Shown: positions 55,228-63,231 of the stretch, piece by piece
How the letters are laid out: every line of letters starts with the position of its first letter
Numbering within the stretch: position 1 is the first letter of the stretch
Assembly: GCF_001424755.1 (NCBI RefSeq)
Contig: NZ_LMRF01000005.1
Location: forward strand, 299,443 to 363,442
Origin: Marmoricola sp. Leaf446
Lineage (GTDB): Bacteria; Actinomycetota; Actinomycetes; Propionibacteriales; Nocardioidaceae
DNA length: 64,000 nucleotides
Reading direction: 5' to 3'
Made by a program: the position numbers and the translations under genes
The notes under the pieces: generated by a model
What the model saw: the letters and a program-made list of their open reading frames with translations, nothing else
What the model was told of the DNA's origin: nothing
Database searches by the model: none

Positions 55228-56247
55228 GTGGAATTCTTCAAGTCCATCGGCGGCTTCATCATGACGCCGCTGTACCTCGCCATCAGCGCCATCCTGCTCG
55301 GCTGGCACAAGCTGTGGGGCGGGCTCTTCGGGGACACCACGGGCGTGGCCTGGGTGCTCTCCATCATCGGGCTGACCCTGGTCATCCGGGCGCTGCTGAT
55401 CCCGCTGTTCGTCAAGCAGATCAAGTCCAGCCGCAACATGCAGCTGCTCCAGCCCAAGGTCAAGGAGCTGCGCGAGAAGTACGGCCACGACCGGGAGCGG
55501 TTCGCCCAGGAGCAGATGAAGCTGTTCCGGGAGACCAAGACCAACCCGTTCTCCTCCTGCCTGCCGCTCATCATCCAGATGCCGGTCTTCCTGGCGCTGT
55601 TCCGGCTGATCGACCAGGCGGCCAAGGACCCGACGGTCGAGCGCGGCCTGATGACCGAGACGCTCAATCGGCAGTTCGGCGACGCCGTGTTCCTCGGCGC
55701 GAAGATCTCCGACACCTTCCTCACCACCGACAACGTGGGTGTGCGCGTGCTGGCGGCGGTGCTGGTGCTCGGCATGACGGCCACCACCTTCCTCACGCAG
55801 CGACAGCTGATGAGCAAGAACATGCCGGCCGACGCGCTGACCGGGCCCTACGCCCAGCAGCAGAAGCTGCTGCTCTACGTGCTGCCGCTCGTCTTCGCCG
55901 TCGGTGGCATCGCCTTCCCCATCGGCGTCCTCTTCTACTGGACCACCTCCAACCTGTGGACGATGGGCCAGCAGTTCTACGTGATCCGCAACAACCCGGC
56001 ACCCAACACCGAGGCGTTCCGGGCCAAGCAGGAGCGCGACGCCGAGAAGCGCCGCCGCAAGGGACTCGCCGACCCCGAGGCCCCCGACGCCGCGGCGTCG
56101 CCCACCCCCCTCGCCACCGAGCAGACCCGCACCCCGCCGCGGCAGCAGCCCCGCAACCAGACGCGCTCGCAGCGCAAGAAGGGCGGCAGCAAGCCCGGAG
56201 CGCCCCGCGTCCACCCGACCACGCCAGACCAGGGAGACAACTCGTGA
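55228..56247 (+). CDS. yidC: membrane protein insertase YidC
   Basis: A 339-residue Oxa1/YidC/Alb3 insertase with about five helices: SIIGLTLVIRALLIPLF, then a basic cytoplasmic hairpin (KSSRNMQLLQPKVKELREKYG), FSSCLPLIIQMPVFLALFRLI, LLYVLPLVFAVGGIAFPIGVLFYWTTSNLW. It inserts membrane proteins alone or with SecYEG. The tail is basic and may bind ribosomes. GTG start with GAGGAG upstream. Confidence 0.96.
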   Translation: MEFFKSIGGFIMTPLYLAISAILLGWHKLWGGLFGDTTGVAWVLSIIGLTLVIRALLIPLFVKQIKSSRNMQLLQPKVKELREKYGHDRERFAQEQMKLFRETKTNPFSSCLPLIIQMPVFLALFRLIDQAAKDPTVERGLMTETLNRQFGDAVFLGAKISDTFLTTDNVGVRVLAAVLVLGMTATTFLTQRQLMSKNMPADALTGPYAQQQKLLLYVLPLVFAVGGIAFPIGVLFYWTTSNLWTMGQQFYVIRNNPAPNTEAFRAKQERDAEKRRRKGLADPEAPDAAASPTPLATEQTRTPPRQQPRNQTRSQRKKGGSKPGAPRVHPTTPDQGDNS

Positions 56248-56783
56248 CCGACCAGGCCCAGGAAGAGATCCAGACCCCCGACGCGCAGGCGGCCGAGCCG
56301 ACCGACGCGCCGGTGCAGGGCAAGCGTGCCCGCCTCGAGCAGGAGGGCGAGATCGCCGCTGACTATCTCGAGGAGCTGCTCGAGATCGCCGACCTCGACG
56401 GCGACCTCGACATGGACGTCGAGGGCGACCGCGCCACCGTCTCCATCGTCGGGGCCGAGCTGCCCGAGCTGGTGGGGCGTGACGGCGAGGTGCTCGAGGC
56501 GCTGCAGGAGCTGACCCGGCTGGCGGTCTACCGTGAGACCGGCGAGCGCTCCCGGCTGATGCTCGACGTCAGCGGCCACCGGGCCGACCGTCGTGCCGAG
56601 CTGGAGAAGCGCGCGGCCGAGCTGGTGGCGCAGGTGCGCGACTCCGGCGAGCGGGCCGAGCTCGAGCCGATGTCGCCGTTCGAGCGCAAGGTCGTGCACG
56701 ACGTCGTCGCCGACGCCGGGCTGCAGTCGGAGTCCGAGGGTGCCGAGCCGCGCCGCTACGTCGTGGTGCTTCCCCCGGCATGA
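56244..56783 (+). CDS. khpB: Jag/KhpB-type RNA-binding protein (KH + R3H)
   Basis: A 179-residue protein: acidic N-terminus, a KH domain (about 35-110, YLEELLEIADLDGDLDMDVEG ... LVGRDGEVLEALQELTRLAVYR) and an R3H domain (SPFERKVVHDVVADAGLQSESEG). It lacks the Jag-N domain of Firmicutes. Such proteins bind RNA and are linked to wall synthesis regulation. GTG start overlaps yidC; the stop overlaps rsmG. Confidence 0.92.
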   Translation: MTDQAQEEIQTPDAQAAEPTDAPVQGKRARLEQEGEIAADYLEELLEIADLDGDLDMDVEGDRATVSIVGAELPELVGRDGEVLEALQELTRLAVYRETGERSRLMLDVSGHRADRRAELEKRAAELVAQVRDSGERAELEPMSPFERKVVHDVVADAGLQSESEGAEPRRYVVVLPPA

Positions 56784-57472
56784 GCCCCGACCCACGCGAC
56801 CCCGGTTCACGTGGCCCCGGTTCACGTGGCTCCGTTTCACGTGAAACTGCACCCCCTGCGCCCGAGCTGGCGCGGGGGGTGTTCGGTTCCCGGCTGCCGC
56901 TCGCCGAGACGTACGCCGACCTGCTGGCCGGAGAGGCGACCGTGCGCGGCCTGATCGGCCCGCGCGAGGTGCCCCGCCTCTGGGAGCGCCACCTGCTCAA
57001 CTGTGCGCTGCTCGCCGACCTCGTGCCCCCGGGTGCCCGCGTGGTCGACATCGGGGCGGGCGCCGGGCTGCCCGGTCTCGTGCTCGCGCTGCGTCGACCC
57101 GACGTGCACGTCACGTTGTTGGAGCCGCTGCTGCGTCGCACCACGTTTCTCGAGCTCGCGACGTCCACAATGGAGCTCGACAACGTGGCCGTCCACCGAG
57201 GACGCGCAGAGGAGGTGCACGGCCAGATGTGGTTCGACGTCGTGACCTCCCGGGCCGTGGCTCCGCTGGACCGGCTGGGCCGGTGGTCACTGCCGTTGGT
57301 CGAGCGCGGCGGGGCGATGCTGGCCATGAAGGGCTCGTCGGCGGACGCCGAGCTGGCCGAGGCGGAGAAGGGGCTGCGCAAGCTCGGTGCCCGGCGGTTC
57401 CAGGTGCACCGGCTGGGGGCCGACCTGCTCGACCCGCCGGTGACCGTCGTCGAGGCTCGGTTGCCGGCATGA
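56780..57472 (+). CDS. rsmG: 16S rRNA (guanine527-N7)-methyltransferase
   Basis: A 230-residue methyltransferase that modifies G527 of 16S rRNA, whose loss gives low-level streptomycin resistance. The SAM motif is VVDIGAGAGLPGLVLAL; WERHLLNC and TSRAVAPLDRL follow the family. The ATG overlaps the khpB stop (ATGA). The first ~25 residues (PGSRGPGSRGSVSRET) are encoded by a tandem array ending in a parS site, so this N-terminal part is dictated by DNA function. Confidence 0.94.
   Translation: MSPDPRDPGSRGPGSRGSVSRETAPPAPELARGVFGSRLPLAETYADLLAGEATVRGLIGPREVPRLWERHLLNCALLADLVPPGARVVDIGAGAGLPGLVLALRRPDVHVTLLEPLLRRTTFLELATSTMELDNVAVHRGRAEEVHGQMWFDVVTSRAVAPLDRLGRWSLPLVERGGAMLAMKGSSADAELAEAEKGLRKLGARRFQVHRLGADLLDPPVTVVEARLPA
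56804..56847. other. parS site with two tandem half-site-like units, inside rsmG
   Basis: Three units spaced 15 bp apart begin at 56804, 56819 and 56834: GGTTCACGTGGCCCC, GGTTCACGTGGCTCC and GTTTCACGTGAAAC. The last (56834-56847) is the exact 14-bp core of parS, the ParB binding site. The first two share the left arm and TTCACGTG core only. All lie within the coding start of rsmG. Confidence 0.85.
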
Positions 57473-57477
57473 CAGGG

Positions 57478-57541
57478 TTATCCACCGGTCGCGAGGACGC
57501 GCTGAGCGTGAGCGTCCACAGGGCCGGCCTACTTATCCACA
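57478..57541. other. DnaA-box cluster between rsmG and parA
   Basis: 57478-57486 TTATCCACC, 57512-57520 GCGTCCACA, and 57533-57541 TTATCCACA, the last being a perfect consensus DnaA box. The gap is only 103 bp and also contains a parS site. Confidence 0.7.
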
Positions 57542-57550
57542 GGCACAGCC

Positions 57551-57566
57551 AGTTTCACGTGAAACA
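57551..57566. other. parS site upstream of parA
   Basis: AGTTTCACGTGAAACA: 15 of 16 bases match the parS consensus TGTTTCACGTGAAACA. It ends 9 nt before the parA ATG, so ParB bound here could also control parAB transcription or translation. Confidence 0.9.
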
Positions 57567-57575
57567 GGGAGTGAC

Positions 57576-58526
57576 ATGACACCCTCCGTGCGGACAGCCG
57601 GGGACCTCGCGGCCGACCGGCCGCGCTTCGACGAGTCCACGCCGATGGCGCGGGCGATCGAGCGCCAGATGCTGGTGCGACAGGGCCGTCGGTACGGCGA
57701 TCCCATGCCGCGCCCGGGCTCGACGCGGGTGATGGTGGTGGCGAACCAGAAGGGCGGCGTCGGCAAGACCACGACGACGGTGAACCTGGGGGTGGCGCTG
57801 GCCCAGCACGGCCTGCGCGTGCTGCTCATCGACCTCGACCCGCAGGGCAACGCGTCGACCGCGATGTCGGTCGAGCACCACCGCGGTGTCGCGTCGTCGT
57901 ACGACGTGCTGGTGGACGAGGTGCCGCTCGCCGACGTGGTGCAGGCCCACCACGAGATCCCTGGTCTCTACGTCGTCCCGGCGACCATCGACCTCGCGGG
58001 TGCCGAGATCGAGCTGGTCAGCCTGCCGGCCCGCGAGCAGCGACTCCGCCAGGCGCTCGCCGCCCACCCGCTCGTCGACGGTGACGGTGAGGACCGCTAC
58101 GACTACGTGCTGGTCGACTGCCCGCCCTCGCTGGGACTGCTGACCCTGAACGCGCTCGTCGCCGGGGCCGAGATGCTGATCCCGATCCAGGCGGAGTACT
58201 ACGCCCTCGAGGGCCTCGGCCAGCTGCTCGAGACCGTCGAGATGGTGCGCGCCCACCTCAACGACCGGCTCGTGGTGAGCACCATCCTGCTGACGATGTT
58301 CGACGCGCGCACCAACCTGGCCGCCGGCGTCGCCTCGGAGGTGCGCGAGCACTTCGGCGACCAGGTGCTGCGCACGGCGATCCCGCGCTCGGTCCGTGTC
58401 TCGGAGGCGCCGAGCTACGGCCAGAGCGTGATGGCCTACGACCCCGGCTCCCCGGGTGCCTTGTCCTACCTCGAGGCCGCGCGCGAGGTCGCGCTGCGCG
58501 GCGCACCCACCGGAGGAGCCCGATGA
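57576..58526 (+). CDS. parA: chromosome partitioning ATPase ParA
   Basis: A 316-residue deviant-Walker ATPase that positions the origin by binding DNA and ParB. P-loop KGGVGKTTTTVNLGVALAQ at about 61-79, then VLLIDLDPQGNAS and DYVLVDCPPSLGLLTLNAL. There is an N-terminal extension of ~45 residues before the ATPase domain. GGGAG precedes the ATG, itself 10 nt downstream of parS. It overlaps parB by 4 nt. Confidence 0.96.
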   Translation: MTPSVRTAGDLAADRPRFDESTPMARAIERQMLVRQGRRYGDPMPRPGSTRVMVVANQKGGVGKTTTTVNLGVALAQHGLRVLLIDLDPQGNASTAMSVEHHRGVASSYDVLVDEVPLADVVQAHHEIPGLYVVPATIDLAGAEIELVSLPAREQRLRQALAAHPLVDGDGEDRYDYVLVDCPPSLGLLTLNALVAGAEMLIPIQAEYYALEGLGQLLETVEMVRAHLNDRLVVSTILLTMFDARTNLAAGVASEVREHFGDQVLRTAIPRSVRVSEAPSYGQSVMAYDPGSPGALSYLEAAREVALRGAPTGGAR

Positions 58527-59527
58527 GCGGTCACCAGCCCGTACGCCGCGGACTGGGGCGCGGTCTCGGCTCGCTGATCCCCACGGCACCCCCGGAGGCG
58601 GCGCCGGCTCCCCCCGTCGAGGCGACCGAGTCGGTCAGCGACTCCTCGGTCCCCGGTGATCCGATCGTCGAGACCGCAGGTCAGGCGGCTGAGGAGGTCA
58701 CCACGCCGGCTGGGGCCTACTTCGCCGAGATCGACGTCGACGCGATCGTGCCCAACCCGCGCCAGCCCCGCCAGGTCTTCGAGGAGGAGGCGATGGCCGA
58801 GCTGGTGCACTCGGTCAGCGAGGTCGGGCTGCTCCAGCCCGTCGTCGTGCGCCGCACCGGCGACGCGTCGTACGAGCTGATCATGGGGGAGCGCCGCTGG
58901 CGTGCCACCCGCGAGGCCGGCCACGCCACCATCCCGGCAATCGTGCGGCAGACCGAGGACGACGACCTGCTGCGCGACGCGCTGCTGGAGAACCTCCACC
59001 GCTCGCAGCTCAACCCGCTCGAGGAGGCTGCGGCGTACCGCCAGCTGCTCGACGACTTCGGCTGCACCCATGACGAGCTGGCCACGCGCCTGGGTCGCAG
59101 CCGCCCGCAGGTCAGCAACACGCTGCGGCTGCTCAACCTCTCGCCCGCGGTGCAGCGCCGCGTCGGCGCCGGCGTGCTCAGCGCCGGCCACGCCCGCGCC
59201 CTGCTCGGCGTCACCGACGCTGGCGTCCAGGACCGGCTCGCCGGCCGGGTCGTCGCCGAGGGCATCTCGGTCCGCGGTCTGGAGGAGATCGTCGCGGTCG
59301 GCGACCACGGCTCCGACGACTCCTCACCCACGGTGCGCCCATCGCGTCCGTCGGCCCCCGGTCTCAGCGAGCTCGGCGACCGCCTCGGCGACCGTCTCGA
59401 GACCCGCGTCAAGGTGGCGCTGGGTCGCTCCAAGGGTCGGATCACCATCGAGTTCGCCTCCCTGGCCGACCTCGAGCGCATCGTCTCGGTCATCGACCCA
59501 CGCAACCGGGACGACCGCCCCATCTGA
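58523..59527 (+). CDS. parB: chromosome partitioning protein ParB
   Basis: A 334-residue CTPase and parS-binding protein. The N-terminal RGLGRGLGSLIP (ParA-stimulating), NPRQPRQVFEEEAM and GERRWRATREAG (CTP pocket), then helix-turn-helix LATRLGRSRPQVSNTLRLL and the C-terminal dimerisation domain are present. ATG overlaps the parA stop (ATGA). It should spread around the parS sites at 56834 and 57551. Confidence 0.97.
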   Translation: MSGHQPVRRGLGRGLGSLIPTAPPEAAPAPPVEATESVSDSSVPGDPIVETAGQAAEEVTTPAGAYFAEIDVDAIVPNPRQPRQVFEEEAMAELVHSVSEVGLLQPVVVRRTGDASYELIMGERRWRATREAGHATIPAIVRQTEDDDLLRDALLENLHRSQLNPLEEAAAYRQLLDDFGCTHDELATRLGRSRPQVSNTLRLLNLSPAVQRRVGAGVLSAGHARALLGVTDAGVQDRLAGRVVAEGISVRGLEEIVAVGDHGSDDSSPTVRPSRPSAPGLSELGDRLGDRLETRVKVALGRSKGRITIEFASLADLERIVSVIDPRNRDDRPI

Positions 59528-59537
59528 GCCGTCGGCC

Positions 59538-59912
59538 CCTCCGAGTCGTCGACCGCCCGTGCGTCATACGAGGTGGTCGCTAGGACGACCGGTCCGTATG
59601 ACGTCCGCGGGTCCGTCATGCCTGGTGGCTGTCTCAGCGACCGCGGCGTATGACGTCCGACCCGCCCGTGAGCGGGACGTCATCGCAAGTGTGGCCTGGA
59701 GGCCACGATCGTGATGACGTACGCCTCCCGAGTCGTTGACCGGCCGGTGCGTCATACGAGGTGGTCGCTGGGACGACCGGTCCGTATGACGCCCGGGGGT
59801 CCGTCATGCGTGGTGGCGGTCCCGGCGACCGCGGCGTATGACGTCCCACCTCCCCAGGGGCGGGACGTCATGCGAAGTGTGGTCTGGAGGCCACGATCCT
59901 GATGACGTACGG
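59538..59912. repeat. two tandem copies of a 188-bp structured unit
   Basis: The units repeat with an exact 188-bp period (GCGTCATACGAGG at 59561 and 59749), about 10% diverged. Each holds a hairpin with CGTCATACG and CGTATGACG arms plus inner GGTCG/CGACC, a second hairpin with ATGACGT and ACGTCAT arms around a GC stem, and GATGACGTACG near the end. The second hairpin's inner stem differs between copies but stays paired (CCCGC/GCGGG in copy 1, CCCC/GGGG in copy 2), which suggests that structure is maintained. Confidence 0.8.
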
Positions 59913-60040
59913 CCCCTCGACAGCGGCGGAACCACGAGAGCCGCTCACCCGCAGCCACCCAGCCTCGCTCAGATCGCCGCTCCCAGAACGACATGTCGAC
60001 AAAGCGACGAGTCGGTCAATCTCTGAAGTGACATGTCGCC

Positions 60041-60056
60041 GGTTCCCCGTGAAACA
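60041..60056. other. degenerate parS-like site
   Basis: GGTTCCCCGTGAAACA matches parS at 13 of 16 positions, with an intact right arm. It directly abuts the end of the acyltransferase gene. Weak evidence alone, but it lies in the parS neighbourhood. Confidence 0.4.
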
Positions 60057-60818
60057 TCACGCCTCCCGCGCCGCCTTCCGAGCCGCGCGAGCCGCCTTCT
60101 CCTCGGCCTCGAGACGCAGCGCCTCCTCCGGCGTGGGGGCGGAGCCGCCGCGCGAGGCGGGGAGCCACCACGAGCCCGGGGGCTGCTCGGCGGCGGGGTA
60201 GGCGTCGACGGCCTCGCCGACCAGACGCGAGAGCCGTGCGTGCAGCTCGAGGGTGTCGGCGGCGGGGTCGGTGCCGGTGGGGTGCATCGGCTCGCCCACC
60301 CGGATGCCGATGGTCTTGCCGCGGGAGAAGTCGCGCGGGTGGTCCTTGGTCATCAGACGCTGGGTGCCCCACAGCGCCACTGGGACGAGCGGTACGCCGG
60401 CCTCGGCCGCGATCCGAGCCGCGCCGGTCTTGAGCTCCTTGACCTCGAAGGAGCGCGAGATGGTCGCCTCCGGGAAGATCCCGACGACCTCGCCCGCCTC
60501 GAGGTAGCGCAGCGCCTCCTCCAGCGATCCGGCGCCGTCGCCGCGGTCGACGGGGATGTGGTGCATCGAGCGCATCACCGGGCCGCCGAGGGGGTGGTCG
60601 AAGACCTCCTTCTTGGCCATGAACCGCACCAGCCGGCCGGAGTCCTGCGCCGCCAGCCCGCCCAGCACGAAGTCGATGTAGCCGACGTGGTTGAAGGCCA
60701 GTAGCGCGCCCCCGGTGCGCGGGACGTGGTGCGTGCCCTCCATCTGGAACGACAGGCCGAGCACCCGGAACAGGGTCTTGGCGGTGAGGACGATGGGCGG
60801 GTAGGTGAGGTCGCGCAC
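60057..60818 (-). CDS. 1-acyl-sn-glycerol-3-phosphate acyltransferase (PlsC-like)
   Basis: A 253-residue acyltransferase that makes phosphatidic acid. The HX4D motif is NHVGYIDF, followed by FMAKKEVFDHP, GIFPEATISRS (acceptor binding) and PLVPVALWGTQ. The C-terminus is Ala/Arg/Glu-rich and helical. I chose GTG 60818, which gives the usual N-terminus; no better in-frame start is nearby. It is divergent from the aminotransferase. Confidence 0.9.
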   Translation of the reverse strand: MRDLTYPPIVLTAKTLFRVLGLSFQMEGTHHVPRTGGALLAFNHVGYIDFVLGGLAAQDSGRLVRFMAKKEVFDHPLGGPVMRSMHHIPVDRGDGAGSLEEALRYLEAGEVVGIFPEATISRSFEVKELKTGAARIAAEAGVPLVPVALWGTQRLMTKDHPRDFSRGKTIGIRVGEPMHPTGTDPAADTLELHARLSRLVGEAVDAYPAAEQPPGSWWLPASRGGSAPTPEEALRLEAEEKAARAARKAAREA

Positions 60819-60872
60819 CGGGGCATCGTGCCACGCGTCGGATCCGGGCGGGCGACCTGCGAGACTCCGGTC

Positions 60873-62090
60873 ATGCGCCCGATCGTCCAGAGCCGAAAGC
60901 TGCAGCACGTCCGGTACGACGTACGCGGACCCATCCTGGTGGAGGCCCAGCGCCTCGAGGCCGAGGGTCACAAGATCCTCAAGCTCAACATCGGCAACCC
61001 GGCCCCGTTCGGCTTCGAGGCCCCCGAGGCGATCGTGGCCGACATGGTGCACAACCTGCCCGAGGCCCAGGGCTACTCCGACTCGCGCGGCATCTACTCC
61101 GCCCGCACGGCCGTCTCGCAGTACTACCAGTCCCGGGGCCTGCGCGAGACCGGCGTCGACGACGTCTTCATCGGCAACGGCGTCTCCGAGCTGATCTCGC
61201 TGGTGCTCCAGGCCTTCCTCGACGACGGCAACGAGGTGCTGGTGCCGGCGCCGGACTACCCGCTGTGGACGGGCGCGGTCTCGCTGTGCGGGGGCACGCC
61301 GGTCCACTACCGCTGCGACGAGGAGAACGGCTGGGACCCCGACCTGGCCGACATCGAGGCCAAGATCACCGAGAACACGCAGGCGCTGGTGATCATCAAC
61401 CCCAACAACCCGACGGGGGCGGTCTACAGCGAGGAGACCGTCAAGGGACTCGTCGACATCGCCCGGCGCCACCAGCTCGTCGTCTTCTCCGACGAGATCT
61501 ACGAGAAGATCCTCTTCGACGACGCGGTCCACCACCACACCGCGGCGTACGCCGGTGACGACGTGCTCTGCCTGACCTTCTCGGGGCTCTCCAAGGCCTA
61601 CCGGGTCTGCGGCTACCGCGCCGGCTGGGTGATGATCTCGGGCCCCAAGCACGTGGCCGAGAGCTTCCTGGAGGGCCTGACGCTGCTGGCCAACATGCGC
61701 ATGTGCGCCAACGTGCCGGCACAGCACGCCATCCAGACGGCGCTGGGCGGCTACCAGTCGATCAACGAGTACATCGGCCCCGGCGGCCGCTTCTACGAGC
61801 AGTCCAAGACTGCGTCGCGACTGCTCAACGAGATCGAGGGCGTCAGCTGCGTGGAGCCACGGGGGGCGCTGTACTGCTTCCCCCGTCTCGACCCCGAGGT
61901 CTACCCGATCGTCGACGACGAGCAGTTCGTGATCGACCTGCTGCGCGCCAAGAAGATCCTGGTCACCCACGGCACCGGCTTCAACTGGTTCGCCCCCGAC
62001 CACTTCCGGCTGGTGACGCTGCCCGACCTCGACACCCTCACCGAGGCGATCGGCCGGATCTCGGAGTTCCTGGCCACCCAGCGGGCCTGA
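60873..62090 (+). CDS. alanine-type aminotransferase (AlaA/AspC fold)
   Basis: A 405-residue PLP-dependent fold-type I aminotransferase. The catalytic lysine is in TFSGLSKAYRVCGYRAGW, with VIINPNNPTGAVY and SDEIYEKI binding PLP. It resembles AlaA/AlaT-type glutamate-pyruvate aminotransferases with the N-terminal MRPIVQSRKLQHVRYDVRGPI. ATG 60873; the upstream frame extension is unlikely. Confidence 0.92.
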   Translation: MRPIVQSRKLQHVRYDVRGPILVEAQRLEAEGHKILKLNIGNPAPFGFEAPEAIVADMVHNLPEAQGYSDSRGIYSARTAVSQYYQSRGLRETGVDDVFIGNGVSELISLVLQAFLDDGNEVLVPAPDYPLWTGAVSLCGGTPVHYRCDEENGWDPDLADIEAKITENTQALVIINPNNPTGAVYSEETVKGLVDIARRHQLVVFSDEIYEKILFDDAVHHHTAAYAGDDVLCLTFSGLSKAYRVCGYRAGWVMISGPKHVAESFLEGLTLLANMRMCANVPAQHAIQTALGGYQSINEYIGPGGRFYEQSKTASRLLNEIEGVSCVEPRGALYCFPRLDPEVYPIVDDEQFVIDLLRAKKILVTHGTGFNWFAPDHFRLVTLPDLDTLTEAIGRISEFLATQRA

Positions 62091-62098
62091 GCCCGGCC

Positions 62099-62104
62099 TA
62101 GGGT
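62099..62104 (+). promoter_or_regulatory. -10 element of a leaderless GNAT transcript
   Basis: TAGGGT ends 6 nt before the ATG at 62111; no ribosome-binding site is visible. Confidence 0.45.
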
Positions 62105-62110
62105 GGCCCC

Positions 62111-62845
62111 ATGGGCCGCAAGACCGAGCGCCTCACCCTCGACCACCTGCCGCTGCTCCCCGGCGGGTCGGGCACCTGCCTGGCGTGGGAGCTCGATCCC
62201 GTACGCCGCCGCGCGGCCCGGGGGCACGAGGCCGAGGAGAAGGCGGCCTGGGTGACGACCGTGCTCCGCGAGTGGGGCTCGTGCGGACGGGTGGTGCTGG
62301 TCGACGGCGAGGTGGTCGGTCACGTGCTGTGGGCGCCGCCGGCGTACGTCCCGGGCACCGCGGGGTTCGCCACCGCGCCCGTCAGCAGCGACGCGGTGGT
62401 GCTGACCGAGCTGCACGTCGACCCCGCCCACCGCGGCGGCGGGCTGGGCCGGATGCTCGTGCAGGGCGTGGCCAAGGACCTGGTGCGCGGGCGGCTGGGC
62501 TCGGGCGGGCGCTCGGCGGTGCGCGCGGTGGAGACCTTCGGCGACAGCAGCAGCCACGGCGGCGACCGGGGCGCCGACCGGGGTGACGGGCACGACTGCC
62601 TGGTGCCGACGGCGTTCTGGTTGGCCGTGGGGTTCTCCACGCAGCGCGCGCACGCGCTGCACCCGCGGATGCGGATGGACCTGCGCACCACGCTGAGCCT
62701 GCGCGAGGAGCTCGAGAAGGGCCTCGAGCGACTGCTCGGGCCCGTCGGCTCGCAGCCTCAGACGGCGTCGAGGACGACCGGGTCCTCGCACGCGCGGGCG
62801 AAGGCCGCGATGCGGGCCCGGATCTCGCGGCCCAGGAGCCACTGA
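62111..62845 (+). CDS. GNAT-family N-acetyltransferase
   Basis: A 244-residue protein with a GNAT fold: VVLTELHVDPAHRGGGLGRMLVQGVAKDL is the acetyl-CoA site. A Gly/Asp-rich loop (GDSSSHGGDRGADRGDG) interrupts the second half. The last ~30 residues overlap the 3' end of the convergent SRPBCC gene by 88 nt, so either the C-terminus is real but poorly conserved or the true stop has been lost. Substrate unknown. Confidence 0.8.
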   Translation: MGRKTERLTLDHLPLLPGGSGTCLAWELDPVRRRAARGHEAEEKAAWVTTVLREWGSCGRVVLVDGEVVGHVLWAPPAYVPGTAGFATAPVSSDAVVLTELHVDPAHRGGGLGRMLVQGVAKDLVRGRLGSGGRSAVRAVETFGDSSSHGGDRGADRGDGHDCLVPTAFWLAVGFSTQRAHALHPRMRMDLRTTLSLREELEKGLERLLGPVGSQPQTASRTTGSSHARAKAAMRARISRPRSH

Positions 62846-63231
62846 CCGATCGGCTCGGCGACGGGCCGCAGCACCTCGGGCTGGACGGCGTAGGTGTACT
62901 TCCACACCGCCCGGGTGCCGGCCACGCCGTGGCGGGTCTCGGGCACGAACCGCCAACCGCCGCCGAAGGAGGCGAAGAACCACGGGCCGCGCACCATCGT
63001 CATGCCGACCGACGTCGGCGGGCGGTAGGACACGTAGCGGCTGACCATCGTCGGCCCCACGCGCGCCTTGGTCACCGTCTCGACGCCCTTGGCCGGGCGG
63101 TCGGCGCCGACGAGGTGCTGGTGGCGGATGAAGGGGTCCCAGCGCAGCCGGACCTCACCGGTGGTCTGGCTGACGGCGAAGGCCAGCTCGGGCGGCACCG
63201 GCACCCACGCCTCGGCGGTCACCTGGGGCAT
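62758..63231 (-). CDS. SRPBCC-family (START/polyketide-cyclase-like) protein
   Basis: A 157-residue protein beginning AEAWVPVPPELAFAVSQTTGEVRLRWDPF, typical of SRPBCC ligand-binding folds, and containing GPTMVSRYVSYRP and GTRAVWKYTYAV. It probably binds a hydrophobic ligand. The ATG overlaps the amidase stop (ATGA), so the two are co-expressed. Confidence 0.85.
   Translation of the reverse strand: MPQVTAEAWVPVPPELAFAVSQTTGEVRLRWDPFIRHQHLVGADRPAKGVETVTKARVGPTMVSRYVSYRPPTSVGMTMVRGPWFFASFGGGWRFVPETRHGVAGTRAVWKYTYAVQPEVLRPVAEPIGQWLLGREIRARIAAFARACEDPVVLDAV

Larger units (their letters stand above)
59528..60056. other. 529-bp non-coding region downstream of parB
   Basis: No credible gene: short frames here have repeat-derived, low-information translations. 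Contents are the 188-bp tandem repeat (59538-59912), a stretch with two copies of GACATGTCG near 59988 and 60028, and a degenerate parS-like site at 60041-60056 at the 3' end of the convergent acyltransferase. Confidence 0.7.

Noticed and set aside
59564-60026. Several short frames in the tandem repeat downstream of parB
   Set aside because: They appear in parallel in both repeat copies only because the DNA is repeated. No ribosome sites and no conserved protein features.
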